A stretch of DNA of 64,000 nt from Diospyros lotus (lineage: Eukaryota; Streptophyta; Magnoliopsida; Ericales; Ebenaceae), in assembly GCF_014633365.1 (NCBI RefSeq), contig NW_026267104.1, forward strand, positions 744,001 to 808,000, in the 5' to 3' direction. The first letter of the stretch is position 1; every line of letters starts with the position of its first letter. Below the pieces are notes generated by a model. It saw only the letters and a program-made list of their open reading frames with translations, was not told the origin of the DNA and searched no databases. The translations under genes were made by a program, and so were the position numbers. Positions 22,401 to 33,922 of this stretch are shown piece after piece.

Positions 22401-23280
22401 ATTAAAAAATATATAAGAAATAATTGTGAGAGTAGACAAAGACAAAAGAGATGTCTCCATGTATAGATGTGAAGACACAAAAATATGATTAAATTTTTAG
22501 GCATTATGGATGGAAAACGACCCAATTATTGCTTCCACTATGTCAAAAAAAGTGTCCTAACTATTGTTACAATTTGTGCTATGGAATGGGTTGTCAAGTA
22601 TTAGTAGGTCAACCACGATTTTCTTTTTTTCAAAGCGATAGTTCAACGTGATTCAGACTTAATAAAGACGAGAAATCTCAAATTCGAATGTCGTGTCTTT
22701 ATCTAGAATTAAAGTGGTCATTTGACATATATAAATAAGATTTAAGGGCTAGAAGATTAATTGTATTATCATTGATCTCAATACATTATTGCGGTACAAT
22801 TTTGAATCATAATAAAATTCTAATGCTAATGTATAGATTTTGAAATCAAAACCTAACTTGATTAAAATCAAAATTTGTTGTGTTAGATTGAGTTTTACTT
22901 TGTGATTGAATCGATATATATTCAACATCTAATATTTTAAATTTGATCGTAATTAATTCAAGTATAAATTATGAGATTTGATTTTAGATAAAATTTGAAC
23001 AAACCCAACTCACGATCACCTTTTGCTAGAAACGCCCAAATAGTCTCAAGAGAACTTCAAGAGGCCAACAACACAACATATATAAACCAATAACGTTAGG
23101 ACATTGATCTTTAGTTCTCTCAAGTAAACAGAATTTTTACTCTCTCTACATTTGGCAACCGTTACAAAAACAAGAATAGAATAAAAGGAAAATTTCACCT
23201 CTCGGATTACCGACCCGGGCCACTTGAAAGGGCCAAATGTCAATATTGTGCAAACGAATACTAGTATCTGTTGAAAGAAA
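19410..23280. other. AT-rich intergenic region, no gene recognised
   Basis: It holds a short imperfect inverted repeat (arms about 19705-19731 and 19784-19809), possibly a tiny MITE, and AT-rich stretches. A brief island of normal composition at about 20640-20880 has no recognisable product. A two-copy 108-bp tandem repeat lies at 21351-21563. Open frames here show no family features. Confidence 0.45.
21351..21563. repeat. Two-copy tandem repeat, 108-bp period
   Basis: CATAGCGTACCAAACAAGC starts at 21351 and again at 21459. Both copies run through AAACTTCTCACAAATA and GATTACTCCCTC with few differences. Non-coding. Confidence 0.85.
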
Positions 23281-24619
23281 TCAAAATGCAGGGAGCTGCA
23301 TCAAAGCGTGGAGAGTGTTTGGCAGAAACTTCCTAGCAAACAAGAAACAAATGGAACTGTTGCCACCATTGTAGCTACACTCACTTGCAAACCTTATATG
23401 ATCCAAAAACTCACCAGAAACAGCCTCCTTGCCGAACCTGCCTGGATGAGGCCCATTATGAGACCAATCCACCCATGTAACACTCCTGTTTGAGTTCTGT
23501 TCCGGGCACAAGATATTAACCACAGTAGGGATGTAGTGTTCATCTGTGTAACAAGGTGGATGGCAGAAATCCCTGAAGATGGGGTAGTATTTCTGGTCCG
23601 ATACTAACTCGAAGGCGATCCTTCGGTTGAGCTCGAACCATTGGGACCCTTTTCGCCATTGGGAGATGGATATTGTTGGCCCCATTCGGGTGTTGTATCG
23701 CCCCCGGCCAATCTTCCTCGGGTCATCGTAGGAGGCGACGAAGGCCTGGCTCGAGTTGATGAGGTAGCTGTACACTGTGGTGAAGTTGAAGAGGGGAATG
23801 CAAGTGTCTGAGAGGAGTATGAATCGTTCGTTGGAGATGTCGAGCAGGGCGTTGGCTAGAAGCCGCCTTTCTGCATCGATCATCGATGGTTTTCCCCATT
23901 CGACTCTCTGCAACAGCAGCAACAACAACATATCCATGACCTTATACGTCTTCTGTAAAGTGCTTACAATTTATATCATACCTGCTAAGTATCTCTTATC
24001 AAGTTGATCATGTCTGTCTTATTGAATAACCAGTTCTAGTTCGACTAGTTCTAGCTTAAAAGAAGAACTGATGAACCAAAACATTCTATGGATCCATTAT
24101 CTAGAGAATATGAACCAAAAGAGGGTCTAATTAAAGCTAATTTACCTCGCTAGGAACTGTTTTTCCATGGAAAACAGAAGTTTCAGGCACTGATCGATTG
24201 TAGAGAGGATCAGGATGAACATATATGGAGTAGAGTTCTTCGTGTCCTCTGAAGAACTTCTCCCACAATGGAGCCAAAGGGAGTGGCCCCTTGGTCAAGA
24301 ACAGGAAAGCAACTTTAGGAATGGGCTTATGGGGAGATTCCGGGATCGTCGGAACCTGTGATGCCTTCTCGAACAGCTCTGCATCCTCCATGCTCAGACG
24401 GCTGTTCTCTACCGGCGCCGGCGGCGGAGGTGGTGGAGGTGGAGATGGGGATGAGGAGAAAGCTTCTAGATTGATTGGGAAGCTTTGGAGGTGCAAACTG
24501 GCTATGAATCCAAGGGTGAAGCCAATGAGAAAGAGCAGGAATTGCAGTGCATGGCCGAGGTGAATGCGACCATTGAAGAGCTTGGCCAAGACAGGAGACT
24601 GGTGAGGCTCATTCCCCAT
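23281..24619 (-). CDS. Family-14 glycosyltransferase (core-2/I-branching domain)
   Basis: Two exons, 24619-24146 and 23907-23281, joined in phase 0 at PSE|RVEW, giving 366 residues. A type II membrane protein: short cytosolic N terminus, one membrane anchor at about residues 24-44, a proline-run stem (about 58-70), then the Branch domain (KVAFLFLTKGPLPLAPLW, IYVHPDP, FHGKTVPSE, RVEWGKPSMIDAERRLL, FILLSDTCIPL, SWRKGSQWFEL-like region, VTWVDWSHNGPHPGRF). Plant members act in the Golgi on wall glycans and arabinogalactan proteins (GlcAT14) or resemble rice BC10; the acceptor cannot be told here. An upstream in-frame GTG would add seven residues, but the ATG at 24619 is the proper start. Length matches the family (about 360-400 residues), so it appears intact. 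Confidence 0.9.
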
Positions 24620-26375
24620 CTCCCGGGAGACCCAAAACACAGAGAGGGGGGAGAGAGATTTGGGCAGCTAATGGAGGGGTTTGGGGGTATTCCACTGAAT
24701 TCAGGCAAATTTCCATTACTTAGGCTGTTAGGCAGGCAAGTGCAGGTTTCACCACAAATTTGACAATCAGAGAGATTCATTCTATCGGATTAAAGTTAAA
24801 GTCTATGGCTTTGATTTTTCTCGATCTACATGTTGTGCTGGATTAATGGTTCAGCAAGTGTTGGTGTTTGATATTGTAAGTCATGTTCCTAACACTTTAA
24901 CAGATCAGCCCTTTTTATCTGCACGATGCTTATGGGAATTATACTAGAATGAAGCTTAATTTGATGTAGAAATGCTTGGGCTTAGGTACTATCTAACCAT
25001 CTTTCGCGGAATCCATATTATTTTTCCTTTTTACTCACCCCCTTTTTTTTTTTTTTTTTTTTTTAGTGTTTGTGATCATTTAAAATTTTTGTTATTTCGA
25101 TTACACATTTAAACTTAATTTTTGAGTTAATTTAATCCCTATACTTTATCTTTTTCACGTGACAAATCAAATTTTTCATTGTTTCGATTATTCCTAAATT
25201 TATATTTTTTAGTCAATTTAGCCCTTATATTTTTATTTATAAAAAAAATAAAATAAAATAACAAAATACACGTTATATTTTATTCACGTCAAAATATAAG
25301 AGTTAAATTAAATCAAAATACAGATCTAAAAGTATAATTGAATCAATAAAAAATTCAAATTGTCACACAAAAAAAAAGTCAAAATACAATAATTAAATTG
25401 ACTTAAAAATACAAGTTTAAGAGTACAATAGAAACAACGAAAAATTTAAATGATCGCACAAAAAAAAATGTAAAAATATAGAAATAAAAATATATGTTCG
25501 CTGCTACCTTTAACCTGTTTGGTTTCAAATTTTCATATTTATTTATTTTGTAATTATTAAAATTTGTATATGATCAATAATAATAATAATGTTATTATAT
25601 CACTCCATTTGTTATGGTGATTTAATTACCACACTAATTAATAAGAGATTAATAATAATATTATTATTATTAAAAGACTTATTTATATCAGGAATAATTT
25701 TATAACTAAATATTTAATTAAGTTGAGTGCTGCCCCACCTTTGCCCTCTAATTAAATAATAATTAAGAAAAAGGAAAACAGCTTAAACTTAGGGAAGTTG
25801 CAAACAGCTATCATTGTCAAATAAAATTAGGGTGTAATTAGCAATAAGCAGGTTAAGTCAAACCTCAGCTGGCGATTGCAAAACAGGCATTGACTAACTG
25901 CCCCTCTTTAAAATTACGGACTCACCCTTCACACTGCTTGTTAATTACTGGTTAGGGGAAATTGTTGTGTACTTAGAAAAAGAGAATAAATGCTAAACTA
26001 ACCCGCCAAGGCCCCAACTATGTTTAAGCCAATGGGTTGGGGTGCCATCAAGAAAATATATAACATTTTTGTTTAATTGTCACTTAGTCACGTTCTATCT
26101 TTTGCAACAAATTAAGTGATATAATGGCCATTTATTGTTTACTGGGTAATGCTAATCATTTAGGATAATGGTTAAATAATAGTAAATGCACCTTATTTGA
26201 ACCATTTAATAAATCAATAGAATTGTTTAGAAACTAAAACAAGGTATAATTATATTATTATCATTTAATATTACTCTTAAAACAATGGTTAACATTACCC
26301 TTGTTAATTTCATTAATATTACTTTTTCATCCCTTATGAGAAAAAAAAATATATATATTTTGCATTCAATTGCAT
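24620..26375. other. Upstream region of the GT14 gene and AT-rich repeats
   Basis: The first about 300 bp is the probable promoter and leader of the glycosyltransferase. A foldback repeat follows at about 25066-25470, then AT-rich sequence with TAA microsatellites (about 25570-25680). No coding gene is recognised. Confidence 0.45.
25066..25470. repeat. Foldback (MITE-like) repeat
   Basis: The left arm TGTGATCATTTAAAATTTTT and following sequence recur in inverted, diverged form at about 25400-25465 (AAATTTAAATGATCGCACA). The interior again has inverted similarity (TTTAATCCCTATA..., TTAGTCAATTTAG...). A similar arrangement occurs at about 9060-9290. Boundaries and target duplication are unclear. 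Confidence 0.5.
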
Positions 26376-26734
26376 TATTAAATATCTCCCAAACAAAGCC
26401 AAAAGGGTTCTTTTCAGACCCAACTAGAGTTCCATGACCAAGATGTTCTTTGCGAAAAGTCAGGGCTAATGGAAAAGAACATTGAAGATGGCAGCAAAGA
26501 CAGAGAAAAGCAAATGAAGATGCAGATGAAGATGAAAGTAAAGTGCATGGAAATGACATTTGTACGGAACAAAATGATTTTTTTTTTTTTTGGCCCACAA
26601 CAAGCAATTGATGTTCCAAACGTGGAAAAGTCTGCATGAGAAGACTTTCCTGTTAAAACTGGAAACAAGCAGGAAACCAATTACATGGAGACGGGCCACA
26701 GGGCAGCTCAAGATATACACGTATTCTTGTGCCA
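26376..26734. repeat. Segment X, left copy, of the tandem-duplicated block
   Basis: Nearly the same sequence as 32547-32908, base after base with scattered substitutions, including AAAGCCAAAAGGGTTCTTTTC, the AAGATGCAGATGAAGATGAAAG stretch and the poly-T before CAATTGATGTTCCAAA. Similarity stops at TTATTAAAT on the left and GTGCCA on the right. Read on the minus strand it contains exon-like pieces, but no intact gene was recognised. Confidence 0.85.
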
Positions 26735-29652
26735 CTCTTTGTTATTTTTGCCTTATTTTTTGTTTTTAATTTTTTAAAATACTTAAAATGTGTTTTTTTT
26801 ACTATTTTTAAAAATATATTTTTGAAAATAAAAAAAATATAAAAAAAACTCAAAATAACAAAAAATTATTTTGACTGTTTTCAGCCAAAACACAGTAAAA
26901 AGTTGAAAACACGAAAAACGCCTTATTTTCCTTCTCACACAAATGGTTCCTTCTCTTCTAGACTCCATATCTCTTCATTTTTCCTGAAACTCAAGCACTC
27001 TCTCTTCCTTCTCTCTTTCAAGTTTCATTCTCTCTTTCGACCAGCAACCCATATCTTCCTTGTCGTCGATCGTGCCTGCCACAGCCGCCACCAGCCGTCG
27101 TCGAACGCCATCTCTTTCCCTCTTCAAGATTTGACTCCATCTCGCCCATCGATCGCACCTGCTACAGTCATCACGGGCAGGAACAGTGGTCGGCCGCCAT
27201 CTCTTTCCTTCTTCCAATCGTCGTCAACTCCCTCTCTTTCTCATTCATCATCGCAGCGCCTACTACCGCCATCGCCGTCGTCGCACGTCATAGCGACCAA
27301 CTATGTTGCACGGAAACGTGGAAATAGACATTTTTCTAAAAAAAATAGACATAAATAAGGTCCAAAACGAAAATAAGAAACATTTCGAAAACGTTTCCGA
27401 AACGAAGAAACAACTCTTATGAGATGTTTCCGTGCAACATAGGCGACCAGCGACCCAAATCCGTCACGCCTTGCCTTCCCCTACACCAGTTGCTTCCCAT
27501 TGGCCGTTCGCTTACTTTGAATGTGTCTTCTTCCCCGTCGCCTGTCGCCACTCCTTGCCTTCCCCTAATTTAATTTGTATTCTAATTTCAATGATTTCAG
27601 TAATTTTGTTAATCTATGTTTTTAATTTGATGTTTAAATCTGGATCTATGTTTGTAATTTTGGGATCTATGAATCTGTTGCTTCTAGAGATTTTTTGAAT
27701 GGTTGTTGGGTTGTGGTGATTGTTGATATGATAGATGGGAATATGGTGGTTTTTTTTAGTGTAATTTTGTGTCTTTAGTTTTGAAAGATAGAAGTGACCC
27801 TCGTTATAACCGATTATATGTGCTTGTTGTGAATAGATGCACAAGAATTTTAGATGCATTATAACTAATTATGCGTCTTTGTGTGTGTCAAATGAATAGA
27901 TGCATTAAAAATATATGGTGAAAGTGAATAATTATAACTAATTATTTTGTTCTTGTTGAGTTATGTATAATTGTATATATTTGTTTTGGTTGAAAATGTA
28001 ATATATATGCACATATATATATATATATCACACACTGTAACCATACAATTAAACATTTTTTTGCCAAATTAATTTATTTCTTGTTTGTATTTTTTTTTTT
28101 TTTTTTTTGTAATGAGAAAAAAATATTACAAATTTATTAACTTTAAAATGTATATATTATTAATAATATATTAACATTAAATTGTTTCAATTTAATAAAT
28201 AATTAAATTCATTGAATAAAATAATTTATTTTTAAAATTTCAAAGTAAACGCGTTTTTGAGTTTTTAGTTTTAAGAAACATGTTTTTAGAATAACAAAAA
28301 AAAATGCATTTTCAAAAATTTCAAAATAGATACTCAAAACACAAAATTAAAAATGAATTCAAAACTCAAAACTCAAAATTGAAATACAAAAAGAACACCA
28401 CCTAAAATGTTCTCAGCTTGTTTTGAATTTTTTATTTTTTAAAATATTAAAAATATGTTTATTTTATTATTTTCAAAAATAAGAAAAAAATTATAAAAAA
28501 ACTCAAAATAATATTTTATTATTTTAAGTATTTTCAGCCAAAACTAATTGAAAACACCAAAACACGGAAAACAACTCCCCCAAACCCAATCTCGCAAAGC
28601 CCATCGTCTCTCTCTCATCTCATTTCTCCTCTTTTCCCTTCCTTCTCAAGCTACCATCGATCTCACCTGCCACCACCATCGTTGTTGACTCCTCTTTTCT
28701 CCTTCATTCTCTAGTGGCCACCTGAAGCCGACGATTATGGCTTGATAATGTCGATGGTCAAGCAATATCTAAACGATTGCCAAGGCAAAGTAGTAAAGAC
28801 TGATAGGTTCTATGTGCCGGCAAACCAAGCAACATCCAAATGATGGCTGATGACCATGAAACCATCGACTACAGTGGTCAATGGCAACTAATTGCGTTTT
28901 TGAGTTTTGGCTGAAAATTAAAAATTAGGTCTATGAAAATTTAACCATTAAATCTGACTTATTTTTGTATATATATTAACCCCCATTGATTTGATTTTTT
29001 TAATGGTAAGCTCTAATCGTGTGAATCTCCAACCGACGGTGGTCGGCGACGACAGAAAAGATGCAAGCACTTGAGAGAATAGAAAAAGAAAAAAAAATTA
29101 TTCTTAAATTTAAAAAATAAAATTATATATTTATTTAAAAATTTAAAAATGTAATATATATTATAATTAAAAATATAAGATAGTATATAGTATATTATTA
29201 AGTGTATTAGTATAATAATATTTAATATAAAATATTATATTAAAAAGAGTTAATTTTATTATTTAATAATCAAATTTATTAAATAAAATATCATAAAATA
29301 TTTTTTTTTTAATTTCAAAACAAACGCGTTTTTTAATTTTCTATTTTAAGAAACAATTTTTTAGAATGATAAAAAATACGTATTTTTAAAAATTTTAAAA
29401 CACACTCAAAACACAAAAATAAAAATGAATTTAAAACTAAAAATTGAAACACGAAAAGAACATCATCTAATTTTTTTAAAATTTTCAAAGAAAACGCGTT
29501 TTCTAATATTTTATTTTAAAAAATAATTTTTTAAAATGATAAAAAGAGCACGTTTTTTAAAATCTCAAAATAAACATTCACAATACAAACTTAAAAATGA
29601 ATTCAAAATTTAAAACTCAAAATTGAAACACAAAAGAACATCACCCACCCAA
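26735..29652. mobile_element. 2.9-kb block of AT-rich repeats inserted in the left duplicated unit
   Basis: This block separates segments X and Y in the left unit; the right unit has only about 10 bp there (32909-32918). It contains two copies of a module with an AT-rich start (about 26750-26930 and 28430-28590) followed by a CT-rich stretch (about 26930-27290 and 28600-28740). It also contains three copies of a terminal module ending near AAAAGAACATCA (about 28240-28400, 29315-29470, 29470-29645). A small hairpin transposon sits inside (27301-27442). The copies suggest repeated insertion or duplication of one non-autonomous family. No intact coding region; the superfamily is unresolved. Confidence 0.5.
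27301..27442. mobile_element. Small hAT-type hairpin MITE
   Basis: 142 bp. It starts CTATGTTGCACGGAAACG and ends in the inverted form GTTTCCGTGCAACATAG. Flanks GCGACCAA (27293-27300) and GCGACCAG (27443-27450) make an 8-bp target duplication with one mismatch. Non-coding. Confidence 0.7.
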
Positions 29653-32546
29653 ATTAGTAGACCACCAAACGTCATTGGACATTGGCATGAGCACAGGCTT
29701 AACACCAAAGCAAATTGCTACGATATACGTTTTTACATTCAGTGGAGTGTAAGACCAGCTACTAAAACCAGCTGAGCAAGTGACAACCAGAACATAATCT
29801 CCAACAAGTACATAAAAATCAAAACCATAGCTTAAGATTAAGAATGCGTAAACAAGAAGAGATAGCAGCAAGACACATGGCACATATTGAAGTGTAAACT
29901 GTAAGCTGGTCAACCAATAAACATACTTTCTAATGATCAAACAATACAGGGTATTTTGAATCTTCTTCAGCTTACCTGTAGATGGATCCACATTTCCTTC
30001 TAGGGTAGGTTCTGCCCACTCAGAGAATCCCACATACCCTGCATCTCTATATCAGACTACGCAGAGGAATGAATAATCATGGGATTCCAGAGTGTAATTA
30101 GTAGATATATTTCCATTTTTCCAGCTGCAAATTTTTTAACCTCTCATAAACCCCACATCATATAAGTTCTGGCGATTTGCCCCTCTAATCCCAAGATAAG
30201 CATCTCTCAGATGACAGCAAAAAGAAAAGGTAAATAATATTGCCACAGAGCTCATTTCCCAATAGGGAAAAAGAATAAATACATATAGGTAAGGTATTGG
30301 CACAGGGACTGTGGATCTACAGAAAACAACAAATTACAAACTTAGAAATACTGAAATACCATCTCTATTTCTTTTGGCCATCCATGGGTAAGGTATTAAA
30401 TGGGAAAGAGAGAATAAGAATTAAGATCCCTTGTAACCAGCAAAATTAAAAAAATAAGAATCAATAGACCAGTATGCATTTCCTACCGCAGATCGTTGTG
30501 ATAAAGTACAAAGCCCCAGCTAAAAAGCAAAAACTTCACAAAAAACATTTGCGGGACATCATATTTTGGTGTATAAATGCCTACCAGAGATAACTAGATT
30601 AATGAAAACACCAAAAAATGGGAGATCTGAATTTTCATGGCCCGCCCCTACCTACTAAAAATAATCAGGATGGACGGGTCATGCTACTTCTTTTAACTCA
30701 GTACTTTTACCTATATAACAATATGTTACAGTATGCTAAAAACTAATGATGATGACTGAATACTTCTTTTAACTTAATACTTCTATCTGTGTTATTATGA
30801 CACTATAACACCGATAAAACAAAACGTGAAAATTTTCTAAGTTGCAGGGCACGAAGCATCTAACGTGTGATGCAATATTTGATTCAAGAACAATAAAACT
30901 GCTATAGTTAAGTTAAAAGAAATGTGTACCCAAGCTTAGTGGTCGTAAAACAATTCTATTCCATCAATCACCATCATCGTAACAAGCCTAAAATCCCATT
31001 AGGTTGGCTACAAGAGTTCTGTCCCTCAAATACCCTCTATCCATAGCCATTTTTTATGTAAAGCCATAATATCCCATTAAAACATATACCAACATATGGA
31101 CAGTAAGAGACAGTTTTGCAAATTTTTATCTCTATCTCGAAGCAGTATGGCATGAATTTTCACATTCTTCTTATTAAGCATGAACCGAAAAGCTTTTTTT
31201 TTTTTCAAAAAATTCTAGCTTTATGGTATTCCTCCTATTCATAGTCGGTCCCAAATTCAAATAAAAGAAAACGGGTTGCATTAGGTAGTTAACAATTAGT
31301 GTAAATATTGTCGGATCTTTTATCATGAATTCAATAAAAAATAAATGAAAAGCTTAAGAATGATAACTAAAGAGCTAGAATTCATAAAGTTAACCCACTA
31401 AAGGAATTAAGGTTTGTAACTTTATCATAAAAAATTATCCATAAATAAAGGATTGTAGAACTCTTAAAATATTACGAGTTGCATTAGGTAGCTAACAACT
31501 AGTGTAAAAATTGCCGGATCTTTTATAATGAATTCAATAAAAAAAATAGATAAGAGCCTTAAGAATGATAACTAAAGAGCTATAATTCATGTAGCTAACC
31601 AACTAAATGGATTAAGGTTTGAAACTTTGTGGTAGAAAATTATCCATAAATGAGAAGGGTTGTAGAACTCTGAAAATATTGAGTGTTCAGGTAGAAAAGG
31701 ATTTACAAGTGTAAATGTTTTATTCTATTATTGGATTTCAAGTTATATTTTCAAACTTACAATATAATTCTTATGTATTTAACCACATATGCATTGTCAC
31801 CCAAGCATCGGAGACTAGAACATGAACAAAGGAAAATGATTGAACAGGCGCCAGGCGCTTGTGAGGATGTCTTGTGTTCAAAAAAGGTCACAATTCGTCT
31901 CCACATAGTGGTCGTGAACACCATCAGATTTTGTGGATGTCTTGCATAATGTTGTTTTCAGCATAGTCCACTAGTTATGATTTTGCCTGTCCTGGATTAG
32001 ACTTATCAAACCATTTACTGTAGGCTAAAAGTTTAAAATTATCAGATTTCCGCTCCCTCCCTCCCCCCAATTTTGCCACTTTATGATAATTGTCATCCAA
32101 ATCAATTATCCATGATGCTCTGTCTCGAAGTAATTAATAAAAATAACAACCACAGTACCATCAAAAACCAAAACCACAGCAATTAGAATTTCCTTCTTCG
32201 AGAACAGCATAATGTTTCTCTTGCTCAAACTTAAGAAATAAATCTAAAAGAATTGGAATATATATCCATCTGCCTTCGTATTCATATCATAAAGTGCCAA
32301 AATTGAAACATAACATTTCTCTTTTAACTGAAAACAGGAACAAGATCTGGCACACTTTCACCTTACAAGCACAGGAAATCTACTTGGACAAGTTTCACAT
32401 GTATAATGAAAAAAACCAATCCCAAAAAAATATGCCAACCATCAAAATCTAATCAAAAAAAATAAAAAGATGTTCTGAAATAAACAAATTTTTAAAGATA
32501 TACAAAATGTACCAAATCTACGGCAAAACTGACCTTTGATGCAAAG
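29653..32546. repeat. Segments Y and Z, left copy, of the tandem-duplicated block
   Basis: 29653-29825 (Y) matches 32919-33090. 29947-32546 (Z) matches 52077-54480 closely, apart from a 200-bp extra tandem copy here at about 31272-31680. On the minus strand Z contains an exon-like stretch at about 29990-30050 (AG acceptor, GTAAGC donor, open frame between), but the right copy carries an indel in it. I do not recognise a product. In Z2 this sequence begins just beyond the AP-3 delta stop codon, so it derives from that gene's downstream flank, perhaps including 3' UTR. Confidence 0.8.
31240..31690. repeat. Duplicated fragment resembling the 5' end of an RTE-type LINE
   Basis: GGTCCCAAATTCAAATAAAAG...GTTGCATTAGGTAGTTAACAA resembles the LINE start at about 43150-43200 (GGTCCCAAGCCCGGATAAAAG...GTTGTGTTAGGTAGCCGACAA). 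The stretch is repeated twice here at about a 200-bp spacing and occurs once at about 53395-53630. Confidence 0.5.
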
Positions 32547-33087
32547 TTATTAAATCTCTCCCAAACAAAGCCAAAAGGGTTCTTTTCACACCCAACTACA
32601 GTTCCTTGACCAAGATATTCTTTGCGGAAAGTCAAGGCTATTAATAGAAAAGAACATTGAAGATGGCAGCAAAGACAAAGAAAAGCAAATGAAGATGCAG
32701 ATGAAGATGAAAGTAAGGTGCATGGAAATGACATTTGTACCGAACAAAATGATTTTTTTTTTTTTTTGCCCCAACAAGCAATTGATGTTCCAAATGTGGA
32801 AAAGCCTACATGAGAAGACTTTCCTGTTAAAACTTGAAACAAGCAGGAAACCAATTACATGGAGACAGGCCAAAGAGCAGCTCAAGAAATACTGGTATTC
32901 TTGTGCCATGAAAACACTAAATTATTAGACCACCAACGTCATTGGACATTGGCATGAGCACAGGCTTAACACCAAAGCAAACTGCTAAGATATACATTTT
33001 TACATCCAGTGGAGTGTAAGACCAGCTACTAAAACCAGCTGAGCAAGTGAAAAAACAAAACATAATCTCCAACAAGTATATAAAAAC
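32547..33087. repeat. Segments X and Y (partial), right copy of the tandem-duplicated block
   Basis: X (32547-32908) and Y (from 32919) match 26376-26734 and 29653-29825. Y stops where truncated copia A begins (33088). The part of Y corresponding to about 29826-29946 is missing. Confidence 0.85.
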
Positions 33088-33485
33088 CAAAACTGCCGAA
33101 GACCTGACGGAATCTACTAGAAAGCAATAGGATACAGCACTCCCTCTCGCACACACTTGGCTATGAACAATAGCCTTTCCGCTCAAGAATACAAGGACCA
33201 AGTGCTTTACTAATTCTCTCTAGAGCCCGTGCAAGATTAAACAGAAAGAATGAATGAACGCCCTATGACTGAGGACCTATCCGCCTCTATTTATAAATGA
33301 TAGAAGCAGTTACAACCGAGACTAAAATGCAATTAAAGAAATAACAGGGACTACCAATACTAACTTTTAAAAGTTAGTTTCCGTTACATTTTAAAGTCAT
33401 AAAATATAAACATACAAAATTATTCCTAACTACATTCTAAGACCCTCTCCTGAAAATTAAATGCTAACTAATGCAAATTCTAACA
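33088..33485 (-). repeat. Truncated 3' LTR of copia A
   Basis: Parallels 42755-43121 plus 52042-52076 over its length, from AACTGCCGAA to GCAAATTCTAACA. The outer 166 bp present in the other LTR (from 42589) are absent. A purine-rich tract lies directly inside it (complement of about 33486-33503), as expected for a polypurine tract. Confidence 0.85.
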
Positions 33486-33661
33486 ATTTCTCTGCCATTT
33501 GCATAGTTGAGCCTTCAATCTTCAATCTTCCAGGTTCTACTTCTGCTTCCTTTCTTTCATCTTTCAGCTTCTCTTTAAACTTGATTGCTTAGACTTCCTC
33601 AAGCTATGTTGAGTAGCTTCATGTAGTGCTTCATCTTGGCTGCTGGAACGGCCTTGGTGAA

Positions 33662-33914
33662 TAGGGGCGGAGCCAGGATTTACAGTCAGTGGGGGCGAAA
33701 AAAAAAGAAGAAAGAGAAAGTTGGGAGTGGGAGGCCTAATGGGGTGGGCAATGGGCTTGGCTCCCCTTGGGTTGGGCCTTTCTAAAAAATGAGGCTTAAA
33801 AGTTAGGCTTACAACTTCTTTTTTCTAGACCAGTGAAAGTCAATATTAATTTTTTTTAATAATATTAATTTTTTTTAAAAAAATCTCTCTGGGCCCCATG
33901 TGGCTCCGCCCCTG
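33662..33914. mobile_element. hAT MITE inside the RNase H region of copia A
   Basis: 253 bp with termini TAGGGGCGGAGCCA and TGGCTCCGCCCCTG and a perfect 8-bp target duplication TTGGTGAA (33654-33661, 33915-33922). The CAGGGGCGGAGCC terminus is common among plant hAT MITEs. It splits the last codons of the copia A polyprotein. The continuation is visible at about 33600-33653 and ends in a stop. Confidence 0.88.
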
Positions 33915-33922
33915 TTGGTGAA

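Noticed and set aside
24617..24640. Upstream GTG start for the GT14 gene adding seven residues
   Set aside because: Plant nuclear genes rarely start at GTG. The ATG at 24619 gives the normal type II membrane protein.
26903..27358. 151-codon serine/proline-rich frame
   Set aside because: It covers a CT-rich repeat module that recurs at about 28.6 kb and runs into a hAT hairpin. No conserved domain.
29990..33201. Exon-like stretches in duplicated segments X, Y and Z on the minus strand (possible gene)
   Set aside because: Short open stretches with plausible splice sites exist, but no product is recognised, the right copy has indels in them, and one apparent exon spans the duplication junction. 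Treated as duplicated 3' flank of AP-3 delta.
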